A DNA stretch of 64,000 bases from JAAEPI01 sp964352625 (GTDB lineage: Bacteria; Bacteroidota; Bacteroidia; Cytophagales; Cyclobacteriaceae), in contig CAYGSD010000008.1 of assembly GCA_964352625.1 (NCBI GenBank), positions 1 through 64,000 on the forward strand, given 5' to 3'. A program made the position numbers and the translations under genes. The notes under the pieces were generated by a model. The model ran no database searches. It was not told the origin of the DNA and saw only the letters and a list, made by a program, of their open reading frames with translations. Below, in pieces: positions 42,656 through 50,797 of the stretch. The first letter of the stretch is position 1; every line of letters begins with the position of its first letter.

Positions 42656-43516
42656 ATGTTCAAACGCTCGACTTGGTTACACCTGCGCATCCCGTTTTCA
42701 TTCTTTTTGATGCCCGTATTTATGTTTGCTTTAGCGGTATCGGGCGATGCTGAAATCTGGCGGGTGATCCTCGTATTTGTGTCCATTCACCTGTTTCTTT
42801 ACCCTGCTAGCAATGGGTACAACAGCTACTTCGATAAGGATGAAAAGAGCATTGGTGGGCTGAAGAATCCGCCTCCTGTGGAAAAAGAATTGTATCGAGC
42901 AGCGCTCCTGTTCGATGGAATAGCCATCGCCATCGGTCTTTTTGTGAATTGGGAATTTGCATTAATGCTATTCATATATGGACTTGTCTCGAAAGCATAC
43001 AGCCATCCAATGATCAGGCTTAAAAAGTATCCGTTTCTAAGCTGGTTCATTGCGGGATTATTTCAGGGGGCATTCACTTATGTAATGGGCGTTGTGGGGT
43101 TGAAAAATCTAGATTTTTTAGATATCAACAATGCTATTTTTTATCCTGCGCTACTGAGTTCAGTCCTTCTTTGGGGCTCCTACCCGATGACCCAGATTTA
43201 TCAACATGAAGAAGATTCGAAGCGCGGCGATATTACCCTGAGCATCAAACTTGGCATTAAAGGCACTTTTGTGTTTACAGCTCTGGTCTTTGGGGTGGCT
43301 TCCGGGCTTTACTGGCTATATTTTGAAACCTACTTCTCCGAATCAATTGCTTTGATGTTCGTTGCACTGATGGCGCCAATTGTCATATTCTTCGGATGGT
43401 GGTTTCTGCTCGTACTGAAGGATGAGCAGCATGCTGACTTCACTAACACCATGCGACTGAATTTCATCTCGGCCTTTTGTCTGAATGCTTTTTTTGGGTG
43501 GATGTGCTTTCCTTAA
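42656..43516 (+). CDS. UbiA family prenyltransferase
   Basis: 286 aa, about eight or nine membrane helices. The first prenyl-diphosphate/metal motif appears as NGYNSYFDKDEKSIGG (about 58-73, an NDxxDxxxD variant in which the first Asp is replaced by Tyr-Asn); a second acidic segment lies at YQHEEDSKRGD (about 181-191). The family moves a prenyl group on to aromatic rings. It is divergent from the type III PKS, 62 bp apart, so its likely acceptor is the PKS product. Quinone-pathway roles (menA, ubiA) cannot be excluded but the context does not favour them. Confidence 0.9.
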   Translation: MFKRSTWLHLRIPFSFFLMPVFMFALAVSGDAEIWRVILVFVSIHLFLYPASNGYNSYFDKDEKSIGGLKNPPPVEKELYRAALLFDGIAIAIGLFVNWEFALMLFIYGLVSKAYSHPMIRLKKYPFLSWFIAGLFQGAFTYVMGVVGLKNLDFLDINNAIFYPALLSSVLLWGSYPMTQIYQHEEDSKRGDITLSIKLGIKGTFVFTALVFGVASGLYWLYFETYFSESIALMFVALMAPIVIFFGWWFLLVLKDEQHADFTNTMRLNFISAFCLNAFFGWMCFP

Positions 43517-43561
43517 CTTGAATCAGCTTTGGGACAAGGCTACTGTAGTCCGGGTTGTGTC

Positions 43562-46348
43562 TTAATTCGACTTGAGTATTTGTCGCCGGATCTTTCGATC
43601 TTCAAATTCAATTTCAAGGATATAAAGCCCTTCGTGTATTTCAGACAAGTCTAAAGAGCCTGCACTAAACTGCTGCCGGATAACAGGCCTCCCCAACAAG
43701 TCAAGTAGTCTAACCTTGGCAGGTTCGTCTAGCTCTATCGTCAATTGTGAAGATGTTGGATTCGGATAAATATGTATACGCTGATCTCTTGCAATAGAAA
43801 GCACCCTAGAAACTAAGAACGAAACACTATTTTCTGCACTATTGTAATTTCCATTTCCCGCCTGAGAAACAATAACCCCAACCGTTCCTGACTCTTCTGT
43901 CAAAGAAATTGTGATTCCGCTCAACATGGCCGGCCCAGAAATTTCATACTCCAACTCCAACTGACTAGTAGTACTTGCTACAATTTGAAAATCTTCATCA
44001 GTTGTAAGTTTATTCGGAATGTCTTGAACCGTAATCATTTGATCCGCCTTCTCTATGGTGAGCACCCCATTGACCAATGTCAATTCATAATTATTAGCAG
44101 AGCCGCCTGAAAGTACAATTGGATATCCCCCCTCAAGAACATCACTCTGGGTTGTAGCGCTGGTCGAAAGTAGAGGTAGGGTTATATCTGATTGGTCTTC
44201 ATCATAGACGAATCCATCGAAAGACATGGTTAGGGTTGGGTTAGCTTCTCCGTAAATTTTGTTTTGAGCATCAGCTGTTATTACCAATTCAGCTCTTGAA
44301 ACGGTAAATTCTACTGCCACATCTTCGGCTGGAGCGTATTCTGAGTCTCCTTCCTGAGTAGCCGTGATTGTAGTCGTTCCTGTTCCTGTAATTGAGACCA
44401 TTGACCCGCTGACCGAAAGAATGTTTTCGTCCGAGCTCAAATAGGTCAAGGCGAGTCCTGAACTTGAGAATCCTGTCAAGGCAAATGACTCATCGCCGTA
44501 GGTGAATTCAGTTTGGCTCGGCTCAAAAGAAATCGTTTGCTCTAATGGCTCTAAAACCTCTCGATCTGGTGCTGCCCAAATAACTGCATTGCGAATGAGC
44601 TGGCCAAATCGGCTGACGGTTGTGTAATTTTCCTTTCGTTCGCCTATCTCGAAGTAAACAACTTTTCCTACGGTTTCGTCTTCATTGAAATCAACCATTC
44701 GAGTGAAACCCGTCGTATGAGCAATAGAATTTGTGCTTCGGTCATTTGAAAAAAGTGGTGTAATATCCCCTACATCTCTCCCTAAATCCACTGTGCCTGT
44801 AAAGGCCATATTGTTGTAAAGTTCATCGTAGATACCAAACGTATGAGTAGTACTAAGACCCGTATTCGCATAGAGCGACAATGGATTCGAATTCCAAGAT
44901 TCTGGATCGACACTCGCTTCTTCATACTCTATCAAATAGGAAGAAATAAAGTGCCCATAGTTGGTCGAATGAACTGTGTAATCTGTAAGTGTAGCAGACC
45001 ATCCGCTCTGGGATGAATGCGCCCCAAAGAGTTCGTTGGCCAGTATGTCTTTGTTTTGGCCATTGTCAACATCATTATATAGTCCGTGATGAAGTGACAG
45101 TACTCCACCCCCATTGTCTGCATAAGTCACCATCGCGTTTTGCAATTCATCTGAAATAAATGTTGACCAATGTTTGAAAAATAGGATCACATCGTAACCT
45201 TCCAAGTAGGCGAGAATTTCACCTTCATTATTAATGTTGAAAGGCAATGAAAGCGATAAATCCAGATCAGTTGGGGAAATAGCATAGTCGTCTCTGGCAC
45301 CTTCTCCTTCAAGCAGTGTCATCAAATGGCTGAAGTCTGCAGGTAGGTCCTCTTCAGAAATTCCGTTGTTGCAGGGCACATCGTTATCCTTATTACCGGC
45401 AGAGCATGAGTTAGGCATATTCGAGTCATCCAATGCACCGCCATGAAGCACTAACACAGTGGTCTCCCCAGTTCGCTCCTCTACGTTTGGATATGTTTCA
45501 AGAATATTCATAAATGTCCTTGCCGCATAAGCGACCGTTTGTGGATACCAATCTCTGGTAGTTATTATTCGTCCTTCTCCGGCATTTTGATCCTCAAAAG
45601 ACGAATGAGGGCTCGAAACTGTGACGCGATCACTTACTCTATGTGTAATATTCAATGACTCCAAAATTGGTCCTGTTTCTTCCTCAGGATAGCCAGTCGA
45701 GACACCTCCCTTGAGCAATGAAAAACCCAATGCTTCTTCTCCTGTTCCACTTGTTCCTGGGATGCGCCAGAAAGCCGGGATACTCGCTCCATGACACTGA
45801 GCCATCACCGGCTTCCCATCCAGCAAGGCCTCCAAGGCCAGCTCGTTCAATTTTTCCGCAGCAGCCTGAACATCCACGGCGCTGACAAGTCTTTCGCCTA
45901 CTCCTTGACTCCCATAAATACCGTCTACACGATAATCAAGTGTCCCTGTACCACCAACGACCACCAACCCTTCATAATTGGAAAAATCTGTGACATCCAG
46001 AATTGATCCATGGACAGCAGCGAAATCTGGAATCGCATCGTAGGTGGATCCATCCCATTGACTTCCAAACAAAGCAAGGAATTGACTCTCAAACTCCGCA
46101 TACGAACTTCCAGATAATTGATTGGCGGCATCTTGAATGTCGTTGTAAGGATCCATATAAATGGAGAAGTCTTGTACGGATACACTCCTAAGCTCCACCG
46201 TGTACCCAGAGGCCTCCAAAGCCTCTTTCATCACCACGTATTCGGAGTAGTAGGTCTGCTCGTGCGAGACGAACATTAGTATGGTCTGAGCTGCACAAAT
46301 CTGAGTAGTGCTTACCAAAAAGGCGATTAATATCCATTTTTTAATCAT
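43562..46348 (-). CDS. Large secreted ThuA-like protein with MBG-type repeats and type IX sorting domain
   Basis: 928 aa with a signal peptide (about 1-20). Two glutamine-amidotransferase-like or ThuA-like domains: one N-terminal (about 22-285, TILMFVSHEQTYYSEYVVMK, GLVVVGGTGTLDYRVDG, VMAQCHGASIPA) and one in the middle (about 295-600, LVLHGGALDDSN, YDVILFFKHW, GGGVLSLHHGLYND). Ig/MBG-type domains follow (about 610-845, with an NKIYGEANPTLTM YGX motif). The C-terminus (about 855-928) is a type A sorting domain for type IX secretion (IYPNPTSSQLTIEL, GLYILEI). Probably acts on the cell surface; substrate unknown. Confidence 0.88.
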   Translation of the reverse strand: MIKKWILIAFLVSTTQICAAQTILMFVSHEQTYYSEYVVMKEALEASGYTVELRSVSVQDFSIYMDPYNDIQDAANQLSGSSYAEFESQFLALFGSQWDGSTYDAIPDFAAVHGSILDVTDFSNYEGLVVVGGTGTLDYRVDGIYGSQGVGERLVSAVDVQAAAEKLNELALEALLDGKPVMAQCHGASIPAFWRIPGTSGTGEEALGFSLLKGGVSTGYPEEETGPILESLNITHRVSDRVTVSSPHSSFEDQNAGEGRIITTRDWYPQTVAYAARTFMNILETYPNVEERTGETTVLVLHGGALDDSNMPNSCSAGNKDNDVPCNNGISEEDLPADFSHLMTLLEGEGARDDYAISPTDLDLSLSLPFNINNEGEILAYLEGYDVILFFKHWSTFISDELQNAMVTYADNGGGVLSLHHGLYNDVDNGQNKDILANELFGAHSSQSGWSATLTDYTVHSTNYGHFISSYLIEYEEASVDPESWNSNPLSLYANTGLSTTHTFGIYDELYNNMAFTGTVDLGRDVGDITPLFSNDRSTNSIAHTTGFTRMVDFNEDETVGKVVYFEIGERKENYTTVSRFGQLIRNAVIWAAPDREVLEPLEQTISFEPSQTEFTYGDESFALTGFSSSGLALTYLSSDENILSVSGSMVSITGTGTTTITATQEGDSEYAPAEDVAVEFTVSRAELVITADAQNKIYGEANPTLTMSFDGFVYDEDQSDITLPLLSTSATTQSDVLEGGYPIVLSGGSANNYELTLVNGVLTIEKADQMITVQDIPNKLTTDEDFQIVASTTSQLELEYEISGPAMLSGITISLTEESGTVGVIVSQAGNGNYNSAENSVSFLVSRVLSIARDQRIHIYPNPTSSQLTIELDEPAKVRLLDLLGRPVIRQQFSAGSLDLSEIHEGLYILEIEFEDRKIRRQILKSN

Positions 46349-46403
46349 AAGAAAAGCTAGTTTCTAATTAGTGTAAAGGAGGTGAGTTTTTTTGGCCCAC
46401 AGG

Positions 46404-46565
46404 CTAATCATTTGGTCTTATTAGGAGTTGCATTTTTTCATTGATAGTAGCTTCGAATCCAAAATCAAATTCATTTTCAATCCATCTCCCGCCTCTAATT
46501 TTTACCCAAACTCGATTGTTGGATTTGTCCTGCCACCATGTTTCATCGTCCGAGTCTATAACCAT
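46404..46565 (-). CDS. Possible small protein (53 aa)
   Basis: An open frame of 53 codons (starts MVIDSDDETWWQDKSNNRVW, ends MQLLIRPND). Amino-acid composition is plausible for a real polar protein but there is no family match I recognise and no clear start signal. It lies in the otherwise gene-poor stretch 46349-46655 between the ThuA gene and the regulator remnant, and could also be a fragment of a larger lost gene. Confidence 0.35.
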   Translation of the reverse strand: MVIDSDDETWWQDKSNNRVWVKIRGGRWIENEFDFGFEATINEKMQLLIRPND

Positions 46566-46655
46566 AGGTGATTATTCTAACAATCAAATATGACCAATTG
46601 GATGGGAGTTTGTTAGAAAAGAAGGACTACAAAGCGTCTACAAGAAGTTAAAATT

Positions 46656-46992
46656 TCATTCTAGGCTCCTAAAGAAGACATTTAAATCAGCCTCCTGATC
46701 AAGGTCCAATTTTTTCTTGAGCCTGTACCTCGCCATTCGGACAAGTAGCGGCGGTATCTACTTGATTGCCATTGTAATAGGCAAGGCCAGCATACATTTT
46801 GCTGATTTCTTCTCCAGTCGAATATCGCATCTCACCTGAAAGTTGAAATGCCTCGGTTGCATAAAAAACCCCACTATCGATAGATACTCGGTGGTGAAAT
46901 GCTTGGTGAAAAAGACGGTTCAGTTGATTATCCTGAGAGTACGCAGCAATCGAAAAAAAGAGTGCCAATGGCGTAATTATCCGTTTGGTCAT
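46656..46992 (-). pseudogene. Remnant of a TPR-type sensor with C-terminal LuxR HTH, internally deleted and frameshifted
   Basis: The 5' part (46992 to about 46755) encodes a signal peptide and the start of a TPR-like region (SIDSGVFYATEAFQLSGEM, GLAYYNGNQVDTA). The reading frame then runs out of homology and stops at 46699. In another frame, from about 46750 down to a stop at 46656, is the end of a LuxR-type HTH regulator: VRMARYRLKKKLDLDQEADLN, closely like VELARYRLRKKLKLD at the end of the 942-aa regulator at 2286-5114. So the two ends of a long membrane sensor survive while the middle is gone. Read as a single 97-aa gene it would make no sense. Confidence 0.75.
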
Positions 46993-47038
46993 GAGTGATT
47001 AATATTCCCAAACGTACAATTTTATCTTGATATAATAC

Positions 47039-48187
47039 TTACTTTACTTTCTTCCCATGCGTTCCTTTGATGATCATTCGAGAGAGTGGTTTCACGTTAT
47101 TAATCAGGCGAACTGAGAAATTGGAAAGAGACTGCTTGCCAAACAGGCGCTGCACCTGTCGGCCAAACCAGAGGCGATTTCTGAACAGGGCCTGCCACTC
47201 CATTTCGTAGGAAAACTCCATTTCATGACGATTCATGTTGTGCTTAAGGAATCGACTTACTTTTTCGCTAAGAATTTTTGCCCCATGAATGGCCATGGCC
47301 ATACCGTTTCCACAAAGCGGGGTGATCATACCTGCCGCATCTCCACACATCAGGATATGATTCTCGACAGGTTGCTTCATTTCAAATGAAATCTCATTGA
47401 TCACTTCCGGCTTCTCCCAAAGAAACTCTGACTCTGTGAATAGTCTTTTCAGTTCAGGGTTCTTGTGAAGAATCTTCTTTTCCATCTCTCCAATCTCTCC
47501 ATGTTTTTTCAAATTTTCTCGCTTGCTTAAGTAGCATAGATTGGTGATTCCACCCTCCACCTGGCTCACACCACAGTAGCCACCTTCAAAATTATGAAGT
47601 GCAATTAGGTCTATTGGGTGATCTGCTTTCACATGATATTTCACTCCAATGTAAGGAGACCTTTTTTTGAAGAAAGGTCGTTCGAGTGCTTGATCAAGGT
47701 TGGACCTTTTGCCAAAAGCACCAATACAAATTCTGGCAGTTATTTCACGCTCTCGTGTCGCGATTTGGAAGACTTCATTTGTGAACTGAATGCTTTGAAC
47801 ATTCTCTTGCAACACTTCCACCCCCTCCTTCACAGCCAGTTTAAACAGATGATTGTCAAGTGAAAAGCGACTGATACCAAAGCCGCCCATTTCGAGATCG
47901 GAGTGACTCGTTTTTCCTCTTACACTGGAGAGCGCAAAGCGCAAAATTTTGGGTAATTCGATTTCCGGAAGTAATCCATTTGAGTCCATAAAATCACGAA
48001 CTTCATTGGAAATGTACTCACCGCAAACGCGATGAAACGGATACTCCTTTTTTTCAATCAGGACGATATCATGGCCTAACCTTCGGAGCAATATTGCAGA
48101 TGTCAATCCGGCAAGTCCTCCGCCAATGATCACTACCTCTCGGGTGACGTTCTTATTTTTTCGGGGGCTGACTTGGTCTGACTTCAA
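47039..48187 (-). CDS. FAD-dependent oxidoreductase of the geranylgeranyl-reductase type
   Basis: 382 aa. FAD-binding GGGLAGLTSAILLRRLGHDIVLIEK (GxGxxG, about 22-46) and MCGDAAGMITPLCGNGMAMA (about 280-299) identify the group; the HRVCGEYIS segment (Cys near residue 56) is also typical. These enzymes reduce isoprenoid double bonds or hydroxylate aromatic rings. In related bacteria such a gene is often found next to type III PKS and UbiA genes, which lie 4-7 kb away here, so it may belong to that pathway. Its start lies 35 bp inside the upstream SDR gene, out of frame. Confidence 0.87.
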   Translation of the reverse strand: MKSDQVSPRKNKNVTREVVIIGGGLAGLTSAILLRRLGHDIVLIEKKEYPFHRVCGEYISNEVRDFMDSNGLLPEIELPKILRFALSSVRGKTSHSDLEMGGFGISRFSLDNHLFKLAVKEGVEVLQENVQSIQFTNEVFQIATREREITARICIGAFGKRSNLDQALERPFFKKRSPYIGVKYHVKADHPIDLIALHNFEGGYCGVSQVEGGITNLCYLSKRENLKKHGEIGEMEKKILHKNPELKRLFTESEFLWEKPEVINEISFEMKQPVENHILMCGDAAGMITPLCGNGMAMAIHGAKILSEKVSRFLKHNMNRHEMEFSYEMEWQALFRNRLWFGRQVQRLFGKQSLSNFSVRLINNVKPLSRMIIKGTHGKKVK

Positions 48188-48866
48188 TTTTTGAAGGTAA
48201 GGTACGTGGATCGAGTTTCAAAAGACTGATCACCATGTCTCCAATGTCTTCGGGTTGGATTTTCCATGCGTCGGAATCACTTGGCGTATGTCCATTGAAA
48301 TGTGTGGAAACTGACCCAGGCATGATCGTGCTCACATTAATGCCATGGTGGCGAACGTCTAGCATCATTGCTTGAGTAAAACCTGCAATGCCAAATTTAC
48401 TGGCATTGTAGGCGGCTCCACCGGCGAAGAAATTGGTTCCAGCCAAACTGCCGATGGTGATCACATATCCTTTTGAACTTTTCAACGCTGGTAAGCTCGC
48501 TTTCACACTAGTGAAAACTCCCGTGAGATTTACGTCGATAGTTTCTTGCCATTGCTCCATCGTCAGGTCTTCGATGGATGCGAAATGACCAACGCCAGCA
48601 TTGGCAATGAGCACGTCCAAGCCGCCGTACTTTTCAACAGCAAAATCCGCGACCGATTGCATAGCTGCCTCATGTCTGACATCTGCTTTTATCCCAGAGG
48701 CGTTTCCAGTTTTTTGAAGTAATTCTACCGCCTCATCAATTGATTCTTGCGTGCGGCCCGTTATCACCACGTTCATCCCCTCTTTCAGCATTGACTCAGC
48801 TATTCCGTATCCAATTCCCTTCGTGCCACCTGTAATGAGAGCCGTCTTATTTTCTAGATTTCGCAT
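48153..48866 (-). CDS. Short-chain dehydrogenase/reductase (SDR)
   Basis: 237 aa, classical SDR. TGGTKGIGYGIA (coenzyme binding; TGxxxGxG), IANAGVG (NAG), SLAG (catalytic Ser region) and YNASKFG (YxxxK) are all present. Reaction and substrate unknown. It overlaps the 5' end of the FAD oxidoreductase gene by 35 bp, so the pair is coexpressed. Upstream are dispersed repeats rather than a clear promoter. Confidence 0.93.
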   Translation of the reverse strand: MRNLENKTALITGGTKGIGYGIAESMLKEGMNVVITGRTQESIDEAVELLQKTGNASGIKADVRHEAAMQSVADFAVEKYGGLDVLIANAGVGHFASIEDLTMEQWQETIDVNLTGVFTSVKASLPALKSSKGYVITIGSLAGTNFFAGGAAYNASKFGIAGFTQAMMLDVRHHGINVSTIMPGSVSTHFNGHTPSDSDAWKIQPEDIGDMVISLLKLDPRTLPSKIEVRPSQPPKK

Positions 48867-48900
48867 TTTTTATATGGTTGAATAAGTCACATATTTAGTT

Positions 48901-48957
48901 TTCGACAAGCTCAGTCTTCGACAGGCTCAGACTGACAATCGACAAGCTCAGACTGAT
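48901..48957. repeat. Three direct copies of a dispersed repeat (TCGACAAGCTCAG)
   Basis: TTCGACAAGCTCAGTC, TTCGACAGGCTCAGACTGAC and TCGACAAGCTCAGACTGA follow one another within 57 bp. The reverse complement, GTCAGTCTGAGCTTGTCGAA, is the same unit seen inverted at 61095-61180. It occupies the 100 bp between the SDR gene and cysM. Confidence 0.7.
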
Positions 48958-48966
48958 GGTCGGAAG

Positions 48967-49845
48967 CTAACCGAATAAATCAGAACTCAGGTAGCGATCG
49001 CCACGATCGCAGACTATGAACACAATTACCCCAGAGTCAAGTTCATTAGCCACTTGAAGCGCTGCAGTTAATGCGCCTCCGCTACTCATCCCCGACATGA
49101 TGGCCTCCTCCTTAGCCAATCTTCTGGCCATGTTTCGAGCATCATCCTCACTCACATCTATGGTCCGGTCTACTCGCTCCGCTTCAAATATATGTGGCAG
49201 GAATTCTGGCGACCACCTTCGAATACCGGGTATTCGTGATCCTTCAGTTGGCTGTGTTCCTACGATCTGTATGTTGCCATTTTGCTCTTTCAAATACCGG
49301 GAGACACCCATGATGGTACCCGTAGTACCCATGGCCGAAACGAAATGCGTAACCTCACGATTGGTATCATTCCAAATTTCAGGCCCAGTAGTTTGGTAAT
49401 GCATTTTGTAATTATCCGGGTTCCCAAACTGATTCAGCATGTGATAACCATCCTCATTCGCCATTTTTTCAGCCAGTTCTCGGGAATATTCGATGGTTCT
49501 CTCGGCTGGCGTTAGGAGTACTTCCGCCCCGTAGGCCTTCATGGCGAGGGTTCTTTCAGCGGTGGAATTATCCGGCATGATCAGTGTCATCTTCACTCCA
49601 AAAGCTTGAGCGATCATGGCCAATGCTATGCCCGTGTTGCCACTGGTCGCTTCTACCAGCCTGTCTCCTCTTTTGATTTCGCCTCGCTCAAGAGCGCCAC
49701 TAATCATTCCGAAAGCAGCTCGGTCTTTGACGCTTCCACCTGGGTTTTGTCCCTCCAGCTTTCCAAAAATTTTCACCTTAGGATTGGTGTGAATTCTTTT
49801 GATTTCTACCAGCGGTGTTTTACCAATTAGTTCAAATAAAGTCAT
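48967..49845 (-). CDS. cysM: Cysteine synthase B (O-acetylserine sulfhydrylase, PLP enzyme)
   Basis: 292 aa. PLP-binding K40 in GGSVKDRAA, the ATSGNTGIALAM loop, the GTTGTIMGVSRYL phosphate-binding segment and the CysM-type GSRIPGIRRW are present. It makes cysteine from O-acetylserine and sulfide or thiosulfate. Its ATG overlaps the cysE stop (ATGA at 49842-49845), so the two-step pathway from serine is encoded as one unit. Confidence 0.96.
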   Translation of the reverse strand: MTLFELIGKTPLVEIKRIHTNPKVKIFGKLEGQNPGGSVKDRAAFGMISGALERGEIKRGDRLVEATSGNTGIALAMIAQAFGVKMTLIMPDNSTAERTLAMKAYGAEVLLTPAERTIEYSRELAEKMANEDGYHMLNQFGNPDNYKMHYQTTGPEIWNDTNREVTHFVSAMGTTGTIMGVSRYLKEQNGNIQIVGTQPTEGSRIPGIRRWSPEFLPHIFEAERVDRTIDVSEDDARNMARRLAKEEAIMSGMSSGGALTAALQVANELDSGVIVFIVCDRGDRYLSSDLFG

Positions 49846-50678
49846 GCGGTTGCCTCTTTGATTACGATCATTTCTGTACCTGAATCCTGCCCATCAGTCA
49901 CCAGTTGGGTTTTGTAATACACCTTAGAGCCGGCGGGCACACTTTTCGTGAGCCAAACATTTCCGCCAATCACCGAGCCTTTGCCAATTACCGTTGATCC
50001 TCCCAATATGGTAGCTCCAGAATAAATGATGACCTCATCCTCTATGGTTGGGTGACGTTTTGTATCTGCCATGTTTTTATCTATGCTCAAACCTCCCAGT
50101 GTTACACCCTGATACACTTTGACGTCATTGCCAATGATGGCGGTTTCTCCAATTACAATTCCTGTTCCATGATCAATACAGAAGCGTTCCCCAATTTGAG
50201 CTCCCGGGTGGATGTCAATTCCTGTTCTGCTATGGGCATTCTCAGTGATGGAGCGTGGCAAATTATTGACACCTAATTTCAGCAAACCATGTGCGACACG
50301 GTACGACGCGATGGCATAAAACCCCGGATATGATCGCTTGATTTCTTCGGTGCTGGTGGCTGCAGGATCTCCTGCGTAAATGGCATCAACATCCTTGTTG
50401 ATTAGTTCATAGACTGATTGAAGTACATGATCGAAAAAACGGGAAGAAGCCTCCTTAGCGTTGGGGTGTTTTTGGCGCAGTAAGAAATTTTCTAGTTCCG
50501 ACTGAAGGCCAGAGAGTCCATCCTTCAATGCTTGCTTGTCCTTGATCACCTCGCTCGAAAAAGTAGGAAAAAGTAGTCCGAGGAGTCTGTTGAAAAACTC
50601 CGCTATCTCTTCAGATTTTGGGCATTGGTCACAGTCTTGATGTGCCTTGAGAACTTTGGTGAGAAAAATATCGGTCAT
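49842..50678 (-). CDS. cysE: Serine O-acetyltransferase
   Basis: 278 aa. An N-terminal helical region (about 1-130) is followed by a left-handed beta-helix of hexapeptide repeats (about 155-255, GIDIHPGAQIGERFCIDHGTG, VYQGVTLGG, KRHPTIEDEV). The catalytic His of IDHGTG and the RHP motif are intact. It acetylates serine with acetyl-CoA, the first step of cysteine synthesis. The C-terminal end is long (YYKTQLVTDGQDSGTEMIVI) and lacks an obvious feedback-inhibition tail. Its promoter lies within a palindrome at 50732-50751. Confidence 0.95.
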   Translation of the reverse strand: MTDIFLTKVLKAHQDCDQCPKSEEIAEFFNRLLGLLFPTFSSEVIKDKQALKDGLSGLQSELENFLLRQKHPNAKEASSRFFDHVLQSVYELINKDVDAIYAGDPAATSTEEIKRSYPGFYAIASYRVAHGLLKLGVNNLPRSITENAHSRTGIDIHPGAQIGERFCIDHGTGIVIGETAIIGNDVKVYQGVTLGGLSIDKNMADTKRHPTIEDEVIIYSGATILGGSTVIGKGSVIGGNVWLTKSVPAGSKVYYKTQLVTDGQDSGTEMIVIKEATA

Positions 50679-50731
50679 GATAGGCTGAAACGAGGTGCAA
50701 AGAAAGAACGTTCGGTCGATTTCTGAGTTAG

Positions 50732-50751
50732 TCCTGCAAAAGTACAGGACA
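50732..50751 (-). promoter_or_regulatory. cysE promoter -7 element enclosed by a hexamer palindrome
   Basis: Read on the minus strand GTCCTG-TACTTTTG-CAGGAC: the middle 8 bp (50745-50738) match TAnnTTTG exactly and the flanking hexamers (50751-50746 and 50737-50732) are perfectly inverted. The palindrome places a dimeric repressor or activator directly on the -7 region. The start of transcription would be about 45-55 nt before the cysE ATG. Confidence 0.5.
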
Positions 50752-50797
50752 ATACATTAGGCTACCATCTGAGAGAAAGGTGATGTAATTTTACAAA

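Noticed and set aside
46699..46992. A complete 97-aa secreted protein
   Set aside because: Homology ends near 46755 and the remaining coding signal is in a different frame (end of an HTH regulator); called as a pseudogene.
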